Shown here in pieces: positions 17,378 to 27,453 of a stretch of 64,000 nucleotides of DNA (the stretch's first letter is position 1; each line of letters starts with the position of its first letter). Source of the DNA: Thalassospiraceae bacterium LMO-SO8 (GTDB taxonomy: Bacteria; Pseudomonadota; Alphaproteobacteria; Rhodospirillales; Casp-alpha2); contig CP134226.1 of assembly GCA_031655335.1 (NCBI GenBank), positions 248,001 through 312,000 of the forward strand. The letters are read 5' to 3'. Under the pieces are notes generated by a model that was given only the letters and a program-made list of their open reading frames with translations, was not told where the DNA came from and ran no database searches. The position numbers and the translations under genes are program-made.

Positions 17378-20044
17378 ATGACCGACGTCGTCGTCGTTGA
17401 AAGCCCGGCCAAGGCGAAAACGATCAACAAGTACCTGGGCCCCGGTTACACGGTGCTGGCCAGCTACGGCCACATCCGCGACCTTCCGTCGAAGGACGGC
17501 TCGGTGCGCCCGGACGCCGACTTCGAAATGGACTGGGAAATCGATGCCCGGTCGGAAAAGCACATCAAGGCGATCGCCGATGCCGTCAAGGGCGCCGATA
17601 AACTGTATCTGGCGACCGACCCCGACCGCGAGGGCGAGGCCATTTCCTGGCACGTCCGCGAAGTCCTGAACAAGAATGACGCTCTCAAAGACGTCGATGT
17701 GAAACGCGTCGTGTTCAACGAAATCACCAAGGACGCGGTCAAGGCGGCGTTCGATCATCCGCGCGAATTGGACCGTGAACTGGTCGACGCCTATCTGGCG
17801 CGCCGCGCGCTCGACTATCTCGTCGGCTTCACCCTGTCGCCGGTGCTGTGGCGCAAGCTGCCGGGATCGCGGTCGGCCGGCCGCGTGCAGTCCGTGGCCC
17901 TGCGCCTGATCTGCGAACGCGAGGCCGAGATCGAAATCTTCCGGCGCCAGGAATTCTGGTCCATCAAGGCGACCTTCGCCGCCGAGGGCGGACACAAGAT
18001 CGCGGCGCAGCTGACCCATCTGAACGGGCAGAAGCTAGGCAAGATGGACCTGGGATCGCAGGCCGAGGCCGAGCGCGCCAAGCAGACCGTCGAATCCGGC
18101 ACCTTTTCCGTCGCCGACGTTCAGCGCAAGCAGTCCCGGCGCAACCCGGCGCCGCCGTTCACCACCTCGACCTTGCAGCAGGAAGCCGCGCGCAAGCTGT
18201 ACTTCGGCGCCAAGCGGACCATGCAGGTCGCGCAGCGCCTGTACGAAGGCGTCAACATCGGCGGCGAGACGGTCGGCCTGATCACCTATATGCGAACCGA
18301 CGGCGTGACCATGGCCAACGAGGCCGTCAACGCCTGCCGTGACCTGATCAAGGGGTCTTATGGCGCGCCCTATCTGCCGGGCGAGCCGCGTATTTATAAG
18401 ACCAAGGCCAAGAACGCGCAGGAAGCCCACGAGGCGGTCCGCCCGACGGACGTGTCCCGCCGTCCCGAGGACGTCGCCCAGTACCTGGACGAAGATCAGC
18501 GCAAGCTTTACGACCTGATCTGGAAGCGCACGGTCGCCAGCCAGATGGAAAACGCGGTGCTTGACCAGGTCGCCGTCGATATCGCCGCCGCCGACGGCTC
18601 CTCGGCCCTGCGCGCGACCGGCTCCGTCATCGCTTTCGACGGCTTCCTCAAGGTCTATCAGGAAGGCAAGGACGAAGACGCTTCCGCCGACGGCGACGAC
18701 GACGACAAGCTCCGCATCCTGCCCGACGTCAGGCAGGGCCAGCACCTGGCCCGCCAGGAAGTGGACGCCGATCAGCACTTCACCCAGCCGCCGCCGCGCT
18801 ATACCGAAGCCAGCCTGGTCAAGCGGCTGGAGGAACTGGGCATCGGCCGCCCGTCGACCTATGCCTCGATCATCTCGGTCTTGCAGGACCGCAATTACGT
18901 GAAGCTGGAAAGCCGCCGCTTCATGCCCGAGGACCGCGGCCGTCTGGTCACCGCCTTCCTCTCCAGCTTCTTCGAACGCTATGTGGAATACGGCTTCACG
19001 GCCGAACTTGAAGACCGGCTGGACGACATCTCCGGCGGCCGGCGCGAGTGGAAACAGGTGCTGCGCGATTTCTGGGAAGCCTTTTCCAAGGCCGTCGACG
19101 GCACCAAGGAACTGCGCGTGCGCGAGGTCCTGGACACCCTGGACGAACTCCTCGGGCCGCACTTCTTCCCCATGGGCGAAGACGGCCGCGACCCGCGCAA
19201 ATGCCCGGTCTGCGCCGACGGCCGCATGGGCCTGAAACTGGGCAAGTTCGGCGCCTTCATCGGCTGTTCGAACTACCCCGAATGCAAGCACACCCAGGCG
19301 CTGGCCGTGCCAAACGGCGAGAACGGCGAGGGCGCGGAAGCGGCGGCGGAAATCTTCCCCCGCCTGCTCGGCAACGATCCCGATACGGGCCTGCCGATCA
19401 CCGTGCGCAAGGGGCCCTACGGCGCCTATGTGCAGCTGGGCGACGCCGAAGAAGGCGGCCCCAAGCCCAAGCGCGCCTCCCTTCCCAAGGGCGTCAGCGC
19501 CGCGACCATCGACCTTGAAATGGCGCTGGGCCTGCTTGCCCTGCCGCGCGAGGTCGGCCTGCACCCGGAAACCGGCGACATGATCACCGCCGGGCTCGGC
19601 CGTTTCGGCCCGTTCCTCAAAATGGGCGGCACCTATGTGTCGCTGAAGGGCGACGACGACGTTCTGACCGTCGGCCTGAACCGTGCGGTCGTGCTGTTCG
19701 CCGACAAGCCGCGCAAGGATCCGCCCAAGGAACTGGGCAAGCATCCGACCGACGGCAAGCCGGTGGTGCAGAAGGCCGGCCGCTGGGGGCCCTTCGTCCA
19801 GCACGGCAAGGTCATGGCGTCCCTGCCCAAGGACATGGACAAGGATTCCGTGACCCTGGAAAAGGCCCTGGAACTGCTTGCCGCCAAATCCGGCAAAGCG
19901 GCGCCGGCCGCGAAGAAGGCCGCGCCCAAGAAGAAAGCCGCGGCGAAGAAAAAGACCGCCGCCAAAAAGCCCGCCGCAAAGAAGAAAACAGCGAAGAAGA
20001 CGCCGGCCGACGGCGATACGCCGCCGCCCGCCAGCGACGTCTGA
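17378..20044 (+). CDS. topA: DNA topoisomerase I
   Basis: 888 residues. The Toprim domain starts VVVESPAKAKTINKYLGPGY and contains ATDPDREGEAISWH. The active-site tyrosine is in GLITYMRTDGV. PRYTEASLVKRLEELGIGRP is the DNA-binding core. A single four-Cys zinc ribbon, CPVC to CSNYPEC (about residues 609-635), is followed by two or three degenerate topoisomerase C-terminal repeats (GRFGPFLKMGGTYVSL, GRWGPFVQHGKVMASL) and a histone H1-like Lys/Ala/Pro tail of about 45 residues. It relaxes negative supercoils. The tail probably adds non-specific DNA binding. Confidence 0.98.
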   Translation: MTDVVVVESPAKAKTINKYLGPGYTVLASYGHIRDLPSKDGSVRPDADFEMDWEIDARSEKHIKAIADAVKGADKLYLATDPDREGEAISWHVREVLNKNDALKDVDVKRVVFNEITKDAVKAAFDHPRELDRELVDAYLARRALDYLVGFTLSPVLWRKLPGSRSAGRVQSVALRLICEREAEIEIFRRQEFWSIKATFAAEGGHKIAAQLTHLNGQKLGKMDLGSQAEAERAKQTVESGTFSVADVQRKQSRRNPAPPFTTSTLQQEAARKLYFGAKRTMQVAQRLYEGVNIGGETVGLITYMRTDGVTMANEAVNACRDLIKGSYGAPYLPGEPRIYKTKAKNAQEAHEAVRPTDVSRRPEDVAQYLDEDQRKLYDLIWKRTVASQMENAVLDQVAVDIAAADGSSALRATGSVIAFDGFLKVYQEGKDEDASADGDDDDKLRILPDVRQGQHLARQEVDADQHFTQPPPRYTEASLVKRLEELGIGRPSTYASIISVLQDRNYVKLESRRFMPEDRGRLVTAFLSSFFERYVEYGFTAELEDRLDDISGGRREWKQVLRDFWEAFSKAVDGTKELRVREVLDTLDELLGPHFFPMGEDGRDPRKCPVCADGRMGLKLGKFGAFIGCSNYPECKHTQALAVPNGENGEGAEAAAEIFPRLLGNDPDTGLPITVRKGPYGAYVQLGDAEEGGPKPKRASLPKGVSAATIDLEMALGLLALPREVGLHPETGDMITAGLGRFGPFLKMGGTYVSLKGDDDVLTVGLNRAVVLFADKPRKDPPKELGKHPTDGKPVVQKAGRWGPFVQHGKVMASLPKDMDKDSVTLEKALELLAAKSGKAAPAAKKAAPKKKAAAKKKTAAKKPAAKKKTAKKTPADGDTPPPASDV

Positions 20045-20059
20045 TCCGAGCCGCCCGCC

Positions 20060-22360
20060 GTGGCCAAGCCCCCGAAATCAACCCGGCCCTTCCCGACGCG
20101 GGAGGAAATTCTGGAATTCATCCAGTCGAGCCCCAAGCGCGTCGGCAAGCGCGAGATCGCGCGCGCCTTCAAGCTGGGGTCCGAGGGCAAAGTCATGCTG
20201 CGCGAGATTCTGAAGGAGCTGGAAGGCGGCGGCGCCTTGCAGCGCGGGCGCAGCAAGCGGTTCGCCGAGCCGGGCACCCTGCCCGAGGTCACGGTCCTGC
20301 ACATCACCGGCATCGATGCCGAGGGCGAGCTGATGGCGCGCCCGGAAAACTGGGATGAAGACGCCGCCGGCCCGCCGCCGGCCATCTACATGGCGCCCGA
20401 ACGCAAGGGCCAGGCCGCGTTGGGTACCGGCGACCGCGTGCTGGCGCGCCTGGAGCGCACCGGACGCGGCGTCTACCAAGGCCGCACCATCCGCCGCCTG
20501 CCGTCGGCCCCCTCGGCGATCATGGGGGTTTACCGCGAGGTCGGCGGCGAGGGCCGCATCGAAAGCACCGATCGCCGCGCCAAGCAGGATTATGTGGTCC
20601 CGGCGGGACAATCGGGCGGCGCCAAGCCGGGCGACCTGGTGCGCGCCGCCGCCCTGCCCGGCAAGGATTTGGGCCTGCGCAAGGCCAAGGTGACCGACGT
20701 CCTGGGCGCCATGGACGATCCCAAATCGATCAGCCTGATTTCCATCCACGAACACGAACTGCCAAGCGAGTTTCCCGCCGAAGCCCTCGATCAGGCCAAG
20801 GCCGCCGGCCCCGCCCCCTTGGGCGACCGGGTCGATCTGCGCGGCCTGCCGCTGGTCACCATCGACGGCGCCGATGCCCGCGATTTCGACGACGCGGTGT
20901 TCGCCGAACCGGACCCGGACCATCCCGGCGGCTGGCATCTGGTGGTCGCCATCGCCGACGTGTCCTGGTACGTGCGGCCCGGCGACGCGCTCGACCGCTG
21001 CGCCTACGACCGAGGCAACAGCGTCTATTTCCCGGACCGCGTCGTGCCCATGCTGCCGGAGGAACTGTCCAACGGCTGGTGCTCGCTGAAGCCCAAGGAG
21101 GACCGCCCCTGCTTGGCCGCCCACCTGTGGATCGACGGCGACGGCAACCTGACCCGCCATCGGTTCGAACGCGCCATGATGCGGTCCGCCGCACGCCTGA
21201 CCTATGACCAGGTCCAGGCGGCCCAGGACGGCCGCCCCGACGACGTGACGGACGTCTTGGCCAAGGACGTGATCGCGCCGCTGTACGGGGCCTACGAGGC
21301 GCTGTCGCGCAACCGCCGGGCGCGCGGCGTACTCGACCTGGACCTACCCGAACGCAAGGTGATCATCAACGACCGCGGCACCGTCGCCGAAATCGCCCTG
21401 CGCGAACGTTTCGACAGCCACCGGCTGATCGAGGAATTCATGATCACCGCCAACGTGGCGGCGGCGGAAGCCCTTGAAAAGAAAAGCCTTCCCTGCATGT
21501 ACCGAATTCACGACCAACCCAGCCCGACCAAGGTCGCGGGCCTGTCGGACGCCCTGGAAACCATCGGGCTGAAGATCGCCAAGGGCCAGGTCATGCAGTC
21601 CGGCGTCTTCAACCAGATCCTGTCCAAGGCCAAGGGCGGGCCGTTCGAACGCATGGTCCAGGAACTGGTCCTGCGGTCTCAGGCCCAGGCCGAATATTCG
21701 CCCGACAACATCGGCCACTTCGGGCTGGCGCTGCGCCGATACTGCCATTTCACCTCGCCGATCCGGCGCTATTCGGACCTGCTGGTCCACCGCGCCCTGA
21801 TCCGCGGCGGCCGGATGGGCGACGGCGCCCTGGAGACAGGCCACAAGGACTTCGCCGAAATGGGCCAGCACCTGTCGTTCACGGAGCGGCGGGCGGCGGC
21901 GGCGGAACGGGCGGCGGTCGACCGCTTCACCACCCAGTTCCTCGCCGATCGGGTCGGCGCCACGTTCCTCGGCCGCATCAACGGCGTTACCCGTTTCGGC
22001 CTGTTCATCACCCTCAGTGACACCGGCGCCGACGGCCTGATCCCGATCCGCTCCCTGCCCGACGACTATTACATTCACGACGAGGCCCACCACCGCCTGC
22101 GCGGGCGCTCCAACGGCAAGACCTATGTCCTGGGCGAAGCCGTCGAGGTCCGCCTGGTCGAGGCCCGGCCGCTGACCGGCGGCATGATCTTCGAGCTGAT
22201 GGACGGTCCCGGCGGCCGAACCGGCGGCAATGCCCGCGGGCGGTTCACTCCCGGCGCGCGGCCGACCGGCGGCGGCCGGAAAAAAAGCGGGCGCAGCGGC
22301 GGCAAGGACAAGTCCAAGAAGGGCCGCGGCAAGAAATCCGGCAAACCCGCACGCGGCTGA
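20060..22360 (+). CDS. rnr: Ribonuclease R
   Basis: 766 residues starting at GTG 20060. An N-terminal winged helix (PTREEILEFIQSSPKRVGKR) precedes cold-shock-like domains and the RNB catalytic domain, with its metal ligands in TIDGADARDFDDAVF. HFTSPIRRYSDLLVHRAL is the family signature. An S1 domain (about residues 633-715, GATFLGRINGVTRFGLFI) and a basic Gly/Lys tail close it. This 3'-5' exonuclease degrades structured RNA. It sits 15 bases after topA, so the two are probably cotranscribed. Confidence 0.97.
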   Translation: MAKPPKSTRPFPTREEILEFIQSSPKRVGKREIARAFKLGSEGKVMLREILKELEGGGALQRGRSKRFAEPGTLPEVTVLHITGIDAEGELMARPENWDEDAAGPPPAIYMAPERKGQAALGTGDRVLARLERTGRGVYQGRTIRRLPSAPSAIMGVYREVGGEGRIESTDRRAKQDYVVPAGQSGGAKPGDLVRAAALPGKDLGLRKAKVTDVLGAMDDPKSISLISIHEHELPSEFPAEALDQAKAAGPAPLGDRVDLRGLPLVTIDGADARDFDDAVFAEPDPDHPGGWHLVVAIADVSWYVRPGDALDRCAYDRGNSVYFPDRVVPMLPEELSNGWCSLKPKEDRPCLAAHLWIDGDGNLTRHRFERAMMRSAARLTYDQVQAAQDGRPDDVTDVLAKDVIAPLYGAYEALSRNRRARGVLDLDLPERKVIINDRGTVAEIALRERFDSHRLIEEFMITANVAAAEALEKKSLPCMYRIHDQPSPTKVAGLSDALETIGLKIAKGQVMQSGVFNQILSKAKGGPFERMVQELVLRSQAQAEYSPDNIGHFGLALRRYCHFTSPIRRYSDLLVHRALIRGGRMGDGALETGHKDFAEMGQHLSFTERRAAAAERAAVDRFTTQFLADRVGATFLGRINGVTRFGLFITLSDTGADGLIPIRSLPDDYYIHDEAHHRLRGRSNGKTYVLGEAVEVRLVEARPLTGGMIFELMDGPGGRTGGNARGRFTPGARPTGGGRKKSGRSGGKDKSKKGRGKKSGKPARG

Positions 22361-22420
22361 CCCCAGACGTCACAAAGTTTTCATAATGACGGCGGCCTGA
22401 AAATCGCCGACAATCCAACC

Positions 22421-24046
22421 ATGATCCGCATGGGTTCCCTCATTCCCGGAATCCGGTTGACCCCGGGCCTTGTCGCCGTTTCGGCGGCGCTTCTGCTCGC
22501 CGCCTGCGCGGTGACGCCAACGCCCCGGGACACCGCCGACAAGGACAGCGGGTTTTCCATGCCGGCGGCGGCCGAAGTCATCGCGGCCGGATACGAGAAC
22601 ATCGCCGAAAAATACCTGGAAGCCCTGCCGGTGCGCGAGATCGGCATGGAGGGGTTGCGCGGCCTGGGCGCCATCGATCCGGCCCTCGCCATCGCCATCG
22701 ACACCGCCAAGAACGAGGTCCGCCTGACCGACAACGGCCGCGAGATCGTCCGCGAAGTCCTGCCCAAGGGCGACGACGCCTACGGCTGGGCCCTGCTGAC
22801 GGCGCGGGCCTCCCAGGCCGCGCGCGCCTGGTCCGAGGAAATGCGCCGCGCCAGCCCGGAAAAAATCTACGAAGCCGTGTTCGACGGCATGCTCACCGAA
22901 CTGGACATCTATTCCCGCTATTCCGGGCGCGAGGAGGCCCAGCGCAACCGTGCCCGGCGCGACGGGTTCGGCGGCATCGGCGTACGCTTCCGGCAGCGCG
23001 GCGACATCACCGAGGTCTATCGCATCACCCCCGGCACGCCGGCGGCGGAGGCCGATCTGAAGGTCGGCGACGTCATCGTGTCGGCCGACGGAGTGGCACT
23101 CAAGGGCCTGTCGGCGCGCAAGATCGTGAAGCTGCTGCGCGGCCCCATCGACACCGCCGTGCGCCTGCGCCTGACCCGCCCGGGACGACCGGACGGCTGG
23201 TCTCTCGACCTGGTCCGCGCGCATATCGTGCCGGTCACGGTCAGCCACACGGTGAAGGACGGGATCATCTACGCCGCGGTCGAGAGCTTCAATCAAAAGA
23301 CCGCCGCCTCCGTGAAGAAGGCAATCCTTACCGCCAAGGCCGAAGCCAAGGCGCCGCTCAAGGGCATGGTCATGGACCTGCGCGGCAACCCGGGCGGGCT
23401 GCTGCGGCAATCGGTCAAATTGGCCAACCTGTTCCTGACCCAGGGCCATATCATCACCACGCGCGGCCGCCATCCGGACAGCGTCCATCACTACAACGCC
23501 GATGGCGACGACATCCTGAACGGCCTGCCCCTGGTCATCCTGATCGACGGCAAGTCCGCATCGGCGGCGGAAATCACCGCCGCCGCCCTGCAGGACCGCG
23601 GGCGCGCCGTGGTCGTGGGCACCTCGTCCTACGGCAAGGGCAGCGTGCAGACGGTCATCCGCCTGCCCAACGACGGCGAACTGACCATCACTTGGTCGAA
23701 GCTGATCACGCCGACGGGCTACACCCTGCACGGTCTGGGCGTACACCCTATTGTGTGCACGTCTTCATTGGCGGAAATTCCCGCGGACGCCAAGGCCAAG
23801 GATCCGATCCTGGCCGGCATCGGCGAAGAGCACTATCAGGCCGATATCCTGGCGCACTGGCGGCGCGGCGGGCCGCTGGGCGAGGAGGAACGCACGCGGC
23901 TGCGCGACACCTGCCCGCCGGAACGCCATGACGACACCAAGGACCGTGATCTGGCGCGGCGAATCATCGAAGACCGCACCCTTTATGCCCGCGCCCTGAC
24001 CTATACCTCGACGACCGCCCGGGCCGATGCGGCGGCTCTGGAATAG
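22421..24046 (+). CDS. S41-family C-terminal processing protease, lipoprotein
   Basis: 541 residues. The signal peptide ends in a lipobox, LLLAAC (Cys about residue 29), so the protein should be lipid-anchored. A PDZ domain (about residues 185-265, GFGGIGVRFRQRG and GTPAAEADLKVGDVIVSADG) precedes the S41 protease domain: MVMDLRGNPGGLL, the nucleophile serine in GKSASAAEITAAAL and the general-base lysine in GTSSYGKGSVQ. It is related to CtpA. The C-terminal 90 residues after the protease core, with a Cys pair (VCTSS, DTCPPE), match no family I recognise. The substrate is unknown. Confidence 0.92.
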   Translation: MIRMGSLIPGIRLTPGLVAVSAALLLAACAVTPTPRDTADKDSGFSMPAAAEVIAAGYENIAEKYLEALPVREIGMEGLRGLGAIDPALAIAIDTAKNEVRLTDNGREIVREVLPKGDDAYGWALLTARASQAARAWSEEMRRASPEKIYEAVFDGMLTELDIYSRYSGREEAQRNRARRDGFGGIGVRFRQRGDITEVYRITPGTPAAEADLKVGDVIVSADGVALKGLSARKIVKLLRGPIDTAVRLRLTRPGRPDGWSLDLVRAHIVPVTVSHTVKDGIIYAAVESFNQKTAASVKKAILTAKAEAKAPLKGMVMDLRGNPGGLLRQSVKLANLFLTQGHIITTRGRHPDSVHHYNADGDDILNGLPLVILIDGKSASAAEITAAALQDRGRAVVVGTSSYGKGSVQTVIRLPNDGELTITWSKLITPTGYTLHGLGVHPIVCTSSLAEIPADAKAKDPILAGIGEEHYQADILAHWRRGGPLGEEERTRLRDTCPPERHDDTKDRDLARRIIEDRTLYARALTYTSTTARADAAALE

Positions 24047-24075
24047 GCCGCAACGCGCCGGTTTCGCCGTGCCCC

Positions 24076-24103
24076 TTGACTTGCGCGTCCGGCCCTGTAT
24101 GTT
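24076..24103 (+). promoter_or_regulatory. Sigma-70 type promoter of rpmG
   Basis: TTGACT (24076-24081) and TATGTT (24098-24103) are separated by 16 bases, about 45 bases before the rpmG ATG. It is the clearest housekeeping promoter match in the window. Confidence 0.6.
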
Positions 24104-24147
24104 TCGCGCCTTCGACCTGACAGAAAACCAAAGCGGAACTTCGCACC

Positions 24148-24315
24148 ATGGCAAAACCGGCCACAATTCTTGTGAAAATGGTCAGCACGGCTGACACGGG
24201 ATTCTTCTATGTGACGAAGAAAAATCCGCGCAATTCGACGGAAAAGTTCGAAATGCGCAAGTACGACCCCGTGGTCCGCAAACACGTGGCCTTCAAGGAA
24301 GAAAAGATCAAGTAA
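24148..24315 (+). CDS. rpmG: 50S ribosomal protein L33
   Basis: 55 residues, beginning [20 protein letters not shown] and ending FKEEKIK. The segment [20 protein letters not shown] is the L33 signature. Length matches the usual 55. It lacks the CxxC pairs of the zinc-binding form, so it is the zinc-independent (C-minus) type. It has its own promoter and a GC-rich hairpin after the stop, so it appears monocistronic. Confidence 0.97.
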   Translation: MAKPATILVKMVSTADTGFFYVTKKNPRNSTEKFEMRKYDPVVRKHVAFKEEKIK

Positions 24316-24358
24316 GGCCGCCATCGGCGCCCCTCGATCCACCTTCCTGCCCCAGGCC

Positions 24359-24385
24359 GGCCGTCCTTGACGGGACGGCCCCTTT
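24359..24385 (+). terminator. Probable terminator after rpmG
   Basis: GGCCGTCC and GGACGGCC form an eight-pair stem with a six-base loop, followed by CCTTTC. The T-run is short, so termination strength is uncertain, but the position between rpmG and the convergent pleD gene fits. Confidence 0.55.
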
Positions 24386-24419
24386 CACACAATCCGTAAC
24401 CGATCCGCCGCCGCCCGAT

Positions 24420-25823
24420 CTAATCGACGGCGGTTTCGCCTGTGTTTCTGACCAGCAGATCCGCGCGCACGACCCGGTCCCGACCGTCATGCTTGGCCAT
24501 GTAAAGCGCCTTGTCCGCGCGCTCGATCAGCTCGGCCGCCGTTTCACCCGGTTCCACCGATTCCGCGACCCCGGCGCTCATCGTCACGGACAGTTGCGTT
24601 CCGTCGGGCAGCGGGATCGGTTCTTCCGCGATCTTGGCGCGGATACGGTCGGCGACCGCGAAGGCGATGTCGATCGGGGTGTCGGGCATGGCGACGACGA
24701 ATTCCTCGCCGCCGAAGCGGGCCGCCGTGTCGAACCCGCGCACGTTGCGCAACAGGCGCTTGGCGATCACCCGCAGCACCTCGTCGCCGGCGGCATGGCC
24801 ATAGGTGTCGTTGACGCGTTTGAAATGGTCAAGATCGATCAGCACCAGGGACAGCCCGTGGCCGCCGTCGCCGGCGCGCTTGACGATGCCGTCCAGGTGC
24901 GATTCCAGATAACGCCGGTTGTGCAGCCCCGTCAGGCCGTCGGTCAGCGCCATCGACAGGTGCTGCTGGAAATTCGCCTGTAACATCTCCTGATAACGCT
25001 TGCGCCGTACCTGGGTGCGCACGCGGGCGACGATTTCCTGCTCGTCAACCGGGCGCACCACGCAGTCGTTGACCCCCAGTTCCAGGCCCTTGATCAGGTT
25101 GCTTTCGTCTTCGGCGTCGCCGATCAGGAGAATCGGCACCTGGCGTGTCGGCTCCTGCGAGCGTAGACGCGAGGCCAGCCGCAAAGGCTCGTCCCCTTCG
25201 AAGTCCATAGACACGACGACCACGTCCGGCAGGTCGACGGCAATTTTCGGGGCGGCATCGGCATAGGAATTCAGCGCGGTCACCGCATGGCCATCCCGTT
25301 CCAGGACACCGCGGATGTTGGCGCTCTGGATTTCGCTGGAATCGACCACGATCACCCGCGCGGCGCGGCCGTGGACATCCGTCATGTCCGGGTCGACGTC
25401 AAAGCCCAGGTCGCGCGATGTCTGCTGGTGCAGGGACCATTGATCGAAGGTCCGCTTCATGCGCACCAGCGAGCGCACCCGGGCGAACAGCATGATGTCG
25501 TTGAGCGGCTTGGTCAGGAAATCGTCGGCCCCGGCCTGTAGGCCGTTGACGCGGTCGCGCATGTCGTTAAGCGCCGTCACCATGACCACGGGGATATGCG
25601 CCGTGCGCGCCGTTTTCTTGATCCGGCGACAGACCTCGAACCCGTCCATGCCGGGCATCATGACGTCGAGCAGCACCAGATCGGGCATTTCCCGGGCCAC
25701 CGTTTCCAACGCCGTGGGCCCGTCATGCGCGGTCAGGACGTCGTAATATTCACTGGTGAGCTTGGCGGCCAGAACCTTCACGCTGGCGGCAAGATCATCG
25801 ACGATGAGGATTCGTGCCGACAT
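24420..25823 (-). CDS. pleD: PleD-type response regulator diguanylate cyclase
   Basis: 467 residues in the PleD layout. The first receiver domain (residues 4-120) has phospho-acceptor Asp53 in LVLLDVMMPGMDGF and a conserved Lys in FLTKPL. A second, degenerate receiver (about 155-275, VIVVDSSEIQSANIRGVLE) serves for dimerisation. The GGDEF domain has the active loop FGGEEFVVAM. Phosphorylation should trigger dimer formation and cyclic di-GMP synthesis, which governs the swarmer-to-stalked transition in Caulobacter. divK lies 21 bases upstream on the same strand, as in other alphaproteobacteria. Confidence 0.95.
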   Translation of the reverse strand: MSARILIVDDLAASVKVLAAKLTSEYYDVLTAHDGPTALETVAREMPDLVLLDVMMPGMDGFEVCRRIKKTARTAHIPVVMVTALNDMRDRVNGLQAGADDFLTKPLNDIMLFARVRSLVRMKRTFDQWSLHQQTSRDLGFDVDPDMTDVHGRAARVIVVDSSEIQSANIRGVLERDGHAVTALNSYADAAPKIAVDLPDVVVVSMDFEGDEPLRLASRLRSQEPTRQVPILLIGDAEDESNLIKGLELGVNDCVVRPVDEQEIVARVRTQVRRKRYQEMLQANFQQHLSMALTDGLTGLHNRRYLESHLDGIVKRAGDGGHGLSLVLIDLDHFKRVNDTYGHAAGDEVLRVIAKRLLRNVRGFDTAARFGGEEFVVAMPDTPIDIAFAVADRIRAKIAEEPIPLPDGTQLSVTMSAGVAESVEPGETAAELIERADKALYMAKHDGRDRVVRADLLVRNTGETAVD

Positions 25824-25844
25824 GCTCTGTCCCGCCCGCGGCGG

Positions 25845-26210
25845 TCAGCCGAGGAATTTCGCGACGGTTTCCAGGAACGTGGGAACGGAAATCGGCTTCG
25901 CGATGTAGCCTTCGCACCCGCCTTCCCTGATCTTTTCCTCGTCACCCTTCATCGCGAAGGCGGTGACGGCGATGACCGGAATTTCCTTCAGGGAATCATC
26001 GGCCTTCAGCATCTTGGTGACTTCCAGGCCGGAAATCTCGGGAAGCTGAATATCCATGAGGATCAGGTCCGGGCGGTGTTCCTGGGCCAATTGAATGGCG
26101 TCGCGGCCGTCCATGGTCTGAATGGTGTTGTAACCATTGGCCTGGAGCAGGTCGTTGAACAACTTCATGTTGAGATCGTTGTCCTCAACAATCAAAATCG
26201 TTTTCGCCAT
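25845..26210 (-). CDS. divK: Single-domain response regulator DivK
   Basis: 121 residues, only a receiver domain. [20 protein letters not shown] is close to the DivK signature. Asp53 in [13 protein letters not shown] is the phosphorylation site, with Thr in [14 protein letters not shown] and Lys in GYIAKPI. DivK is the essential cell-polarity and cell-cycle switch that acts on CckA through DivL. It is the promoter-proximal gene of divK-pleD. Confidence 0.95.
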   Translation of the reverse strand: MAKTILIVEDNDLNMKLFNDLLQANGYNTIQTMDGRDAIQLAQEHRPDLILMDIQLPEISGLEVTKMLKADDSLKEIPVIAVTAFAMKGDEEKIREGGCEGYIAKPISVPTFLETVAKFLG

Positions 26211-26384
26211 ATTTCGTTCTTTCGATCAATTTCGGGGCCGCCGGCAGTGCCTTGCCCGGCACCACGACCCGGGCCCGATCAAGGGCATCCGGCCGGAGCT
26301 GAAGTCACCATCACGCTTAGCCCAGATAGTGTCCGAAACGCCCTGGCAAGTCAAACGACGGTGGGGGCCCGGATCATTCGAAGA

Positions 26385-27083
26385 TCACTCGCCGCGAACC
26401 TCTTCGACCATGTCCTCCAGGCGATTGACATCGTCGATGACCAGCCGGTCCTTCTGGCGCTCGACCATGCCCTGACGCGACAGGTCCGAGAGCACGCGGG
26501 CAACCGTTTCACGGGTCGTCGACACGCGGCTTGCGATATCGCCGTGCACGGGGATGGGTTTCAGTTCGGCGCGGTTTTCACCGACCATATTGTTGCGCGC
26601 GAGGCGCAGAAGATCGGCCTGCACCCGGTTGTTGGCGGCCAGGGTGCTGAGATCCATGATGCGGTCCGTCGAAGTCCGCACAATGCGCGTCAACGCCCGC
26701 ATGAGGCGCAACGTGACCGTGAAATGTTCCGACAGCAATTGCAGGAAGCGTTCCTGCGACAGGGATGCGATGACCGTGTCCCGGAGCGCCATGACGCTGG
26801 CCGAGCGCGGCTCCCCGTCAATCGCCGCAAGGTCGCCGAAATGGCCGCCCGCGTTGACATCGTCCAGGGTGATTTCACGGCCCGACAGGGAATAGATGAC
26901 GACACGGGCGGCACCGGAGACGACGAAATAGACGTCCTGCGTATCGCTTTGGCGGTCGATGATCTGTTCTTGCGCGGCGTAGGTCTTCCACGAACAAGCC
27001 TGCTCCAGCCGCCCGATCTCGGCCGCGCTCAAATCCTCCAGCAGATGTATCTGCGCCAATGACCGCGCATTGCCATCCGTCAC
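26385..27083 (-). CDS. Crp/Fnr-family transcriptional regulator
   Basis: 232 residues. The cyclic-nucleotide-binding fold spans about residues 12-125; GHFGDLAAIDGEPRSASVMA is the phosphate-binding-cassette region and is close to the cAMP consensus (G-E-L...R-A/S). A C-terminal HTH_Crp has the recognition helix region ASRVSTTRETVARVLSDLSR. No Cys cluster for iron-sulfur binding is present, so it is not Fnr-like. The start is GTG at 27083, with AAGGGGG seven bases upstream. The target genes are unknown. Confidence 0.9.
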   Translation of the reverse strand: MTDGNARSLAQIHLLEDLSAAEIGRLEQACSWKTYAAQEQIIDRQSDTQDVYFVVSGAARVVIYSLSGREITLDDVNAGGHFGDLAAIDGEPRSASVMALRDTVIASLSQERFLQLLSEHFTVTLRLMRALTRIVRTSTDRIMDLSTLAANNRVQADLLRLARNNMVGENRAELKPIPVHGDIASRVSTTRETVARVLSDLSRQGMVERQKDRLVIDDVNRLEDMVEEVRGE

Positions 27084-27453
27084 GCGAACCCCCTTCGCCT
27101 AAAACAAGAGCAAATTTATTAATGCGATCTTATGCAAGAACCGCGCGCAACTCCAAAGGAAATGAAATTGTATCGTTTCCCGCCGTAAACCCCTGTTCAG
27201 GCGTCCGGCGAACTTTCTCCGAGCGGCCCGGCGCATGTTTCCCGACTTGGCATTCGGCGCCGCTGCCCTTATATCGGTTTTAACTTTTTTATGCTCTAAT
27301 CGAGCGATAAACGGACTGTCGACCGCCTGGGTGGACATAACGGCGCCGCCCGTATCACGGCACGGCCCGCGATGCGGCGGAATTGCACGGACAACCGAAG
27401 GTGAGACTGAAAAGCCGGGCGGCAGACATGCCCGCGCGCAAACGGAAACGACG
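27084..27453. other. 370-base divergent regulatory region
   Basis: No gene is supported between the Crp/Fnr gene and the rightward periplasmic-protein gene. An in-frame ATG at 27235 would extend the latter but would place its signal peptide internally. The region holds a candidate promoter at 27247-27275 and several AT-rich short tracts near 27100-27175. Confidence 0.5.
27247..27275 (+). promoter_or_regulatory. Candidate promoter for the 27454 periplasmic protein gene
   Basis: TTGGCA (27247-27252) and TATATC (27270-27275) are 17 bases apart. This leaves a leader of about 170 bases, and no regulatory element was recognised in it. Confidence 0.4.

Noticed and set aside
18035-19804. 589-codon open frame on the minus strand
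   Set aside because: Antisense shadow of topA, with no recognisable domain.
27235-27453. Longer start (ATG 27235) for the periplasmic protein
   Set aside because: It would bury the clear signal peptide inside the protein and overlap the promoter candidate.
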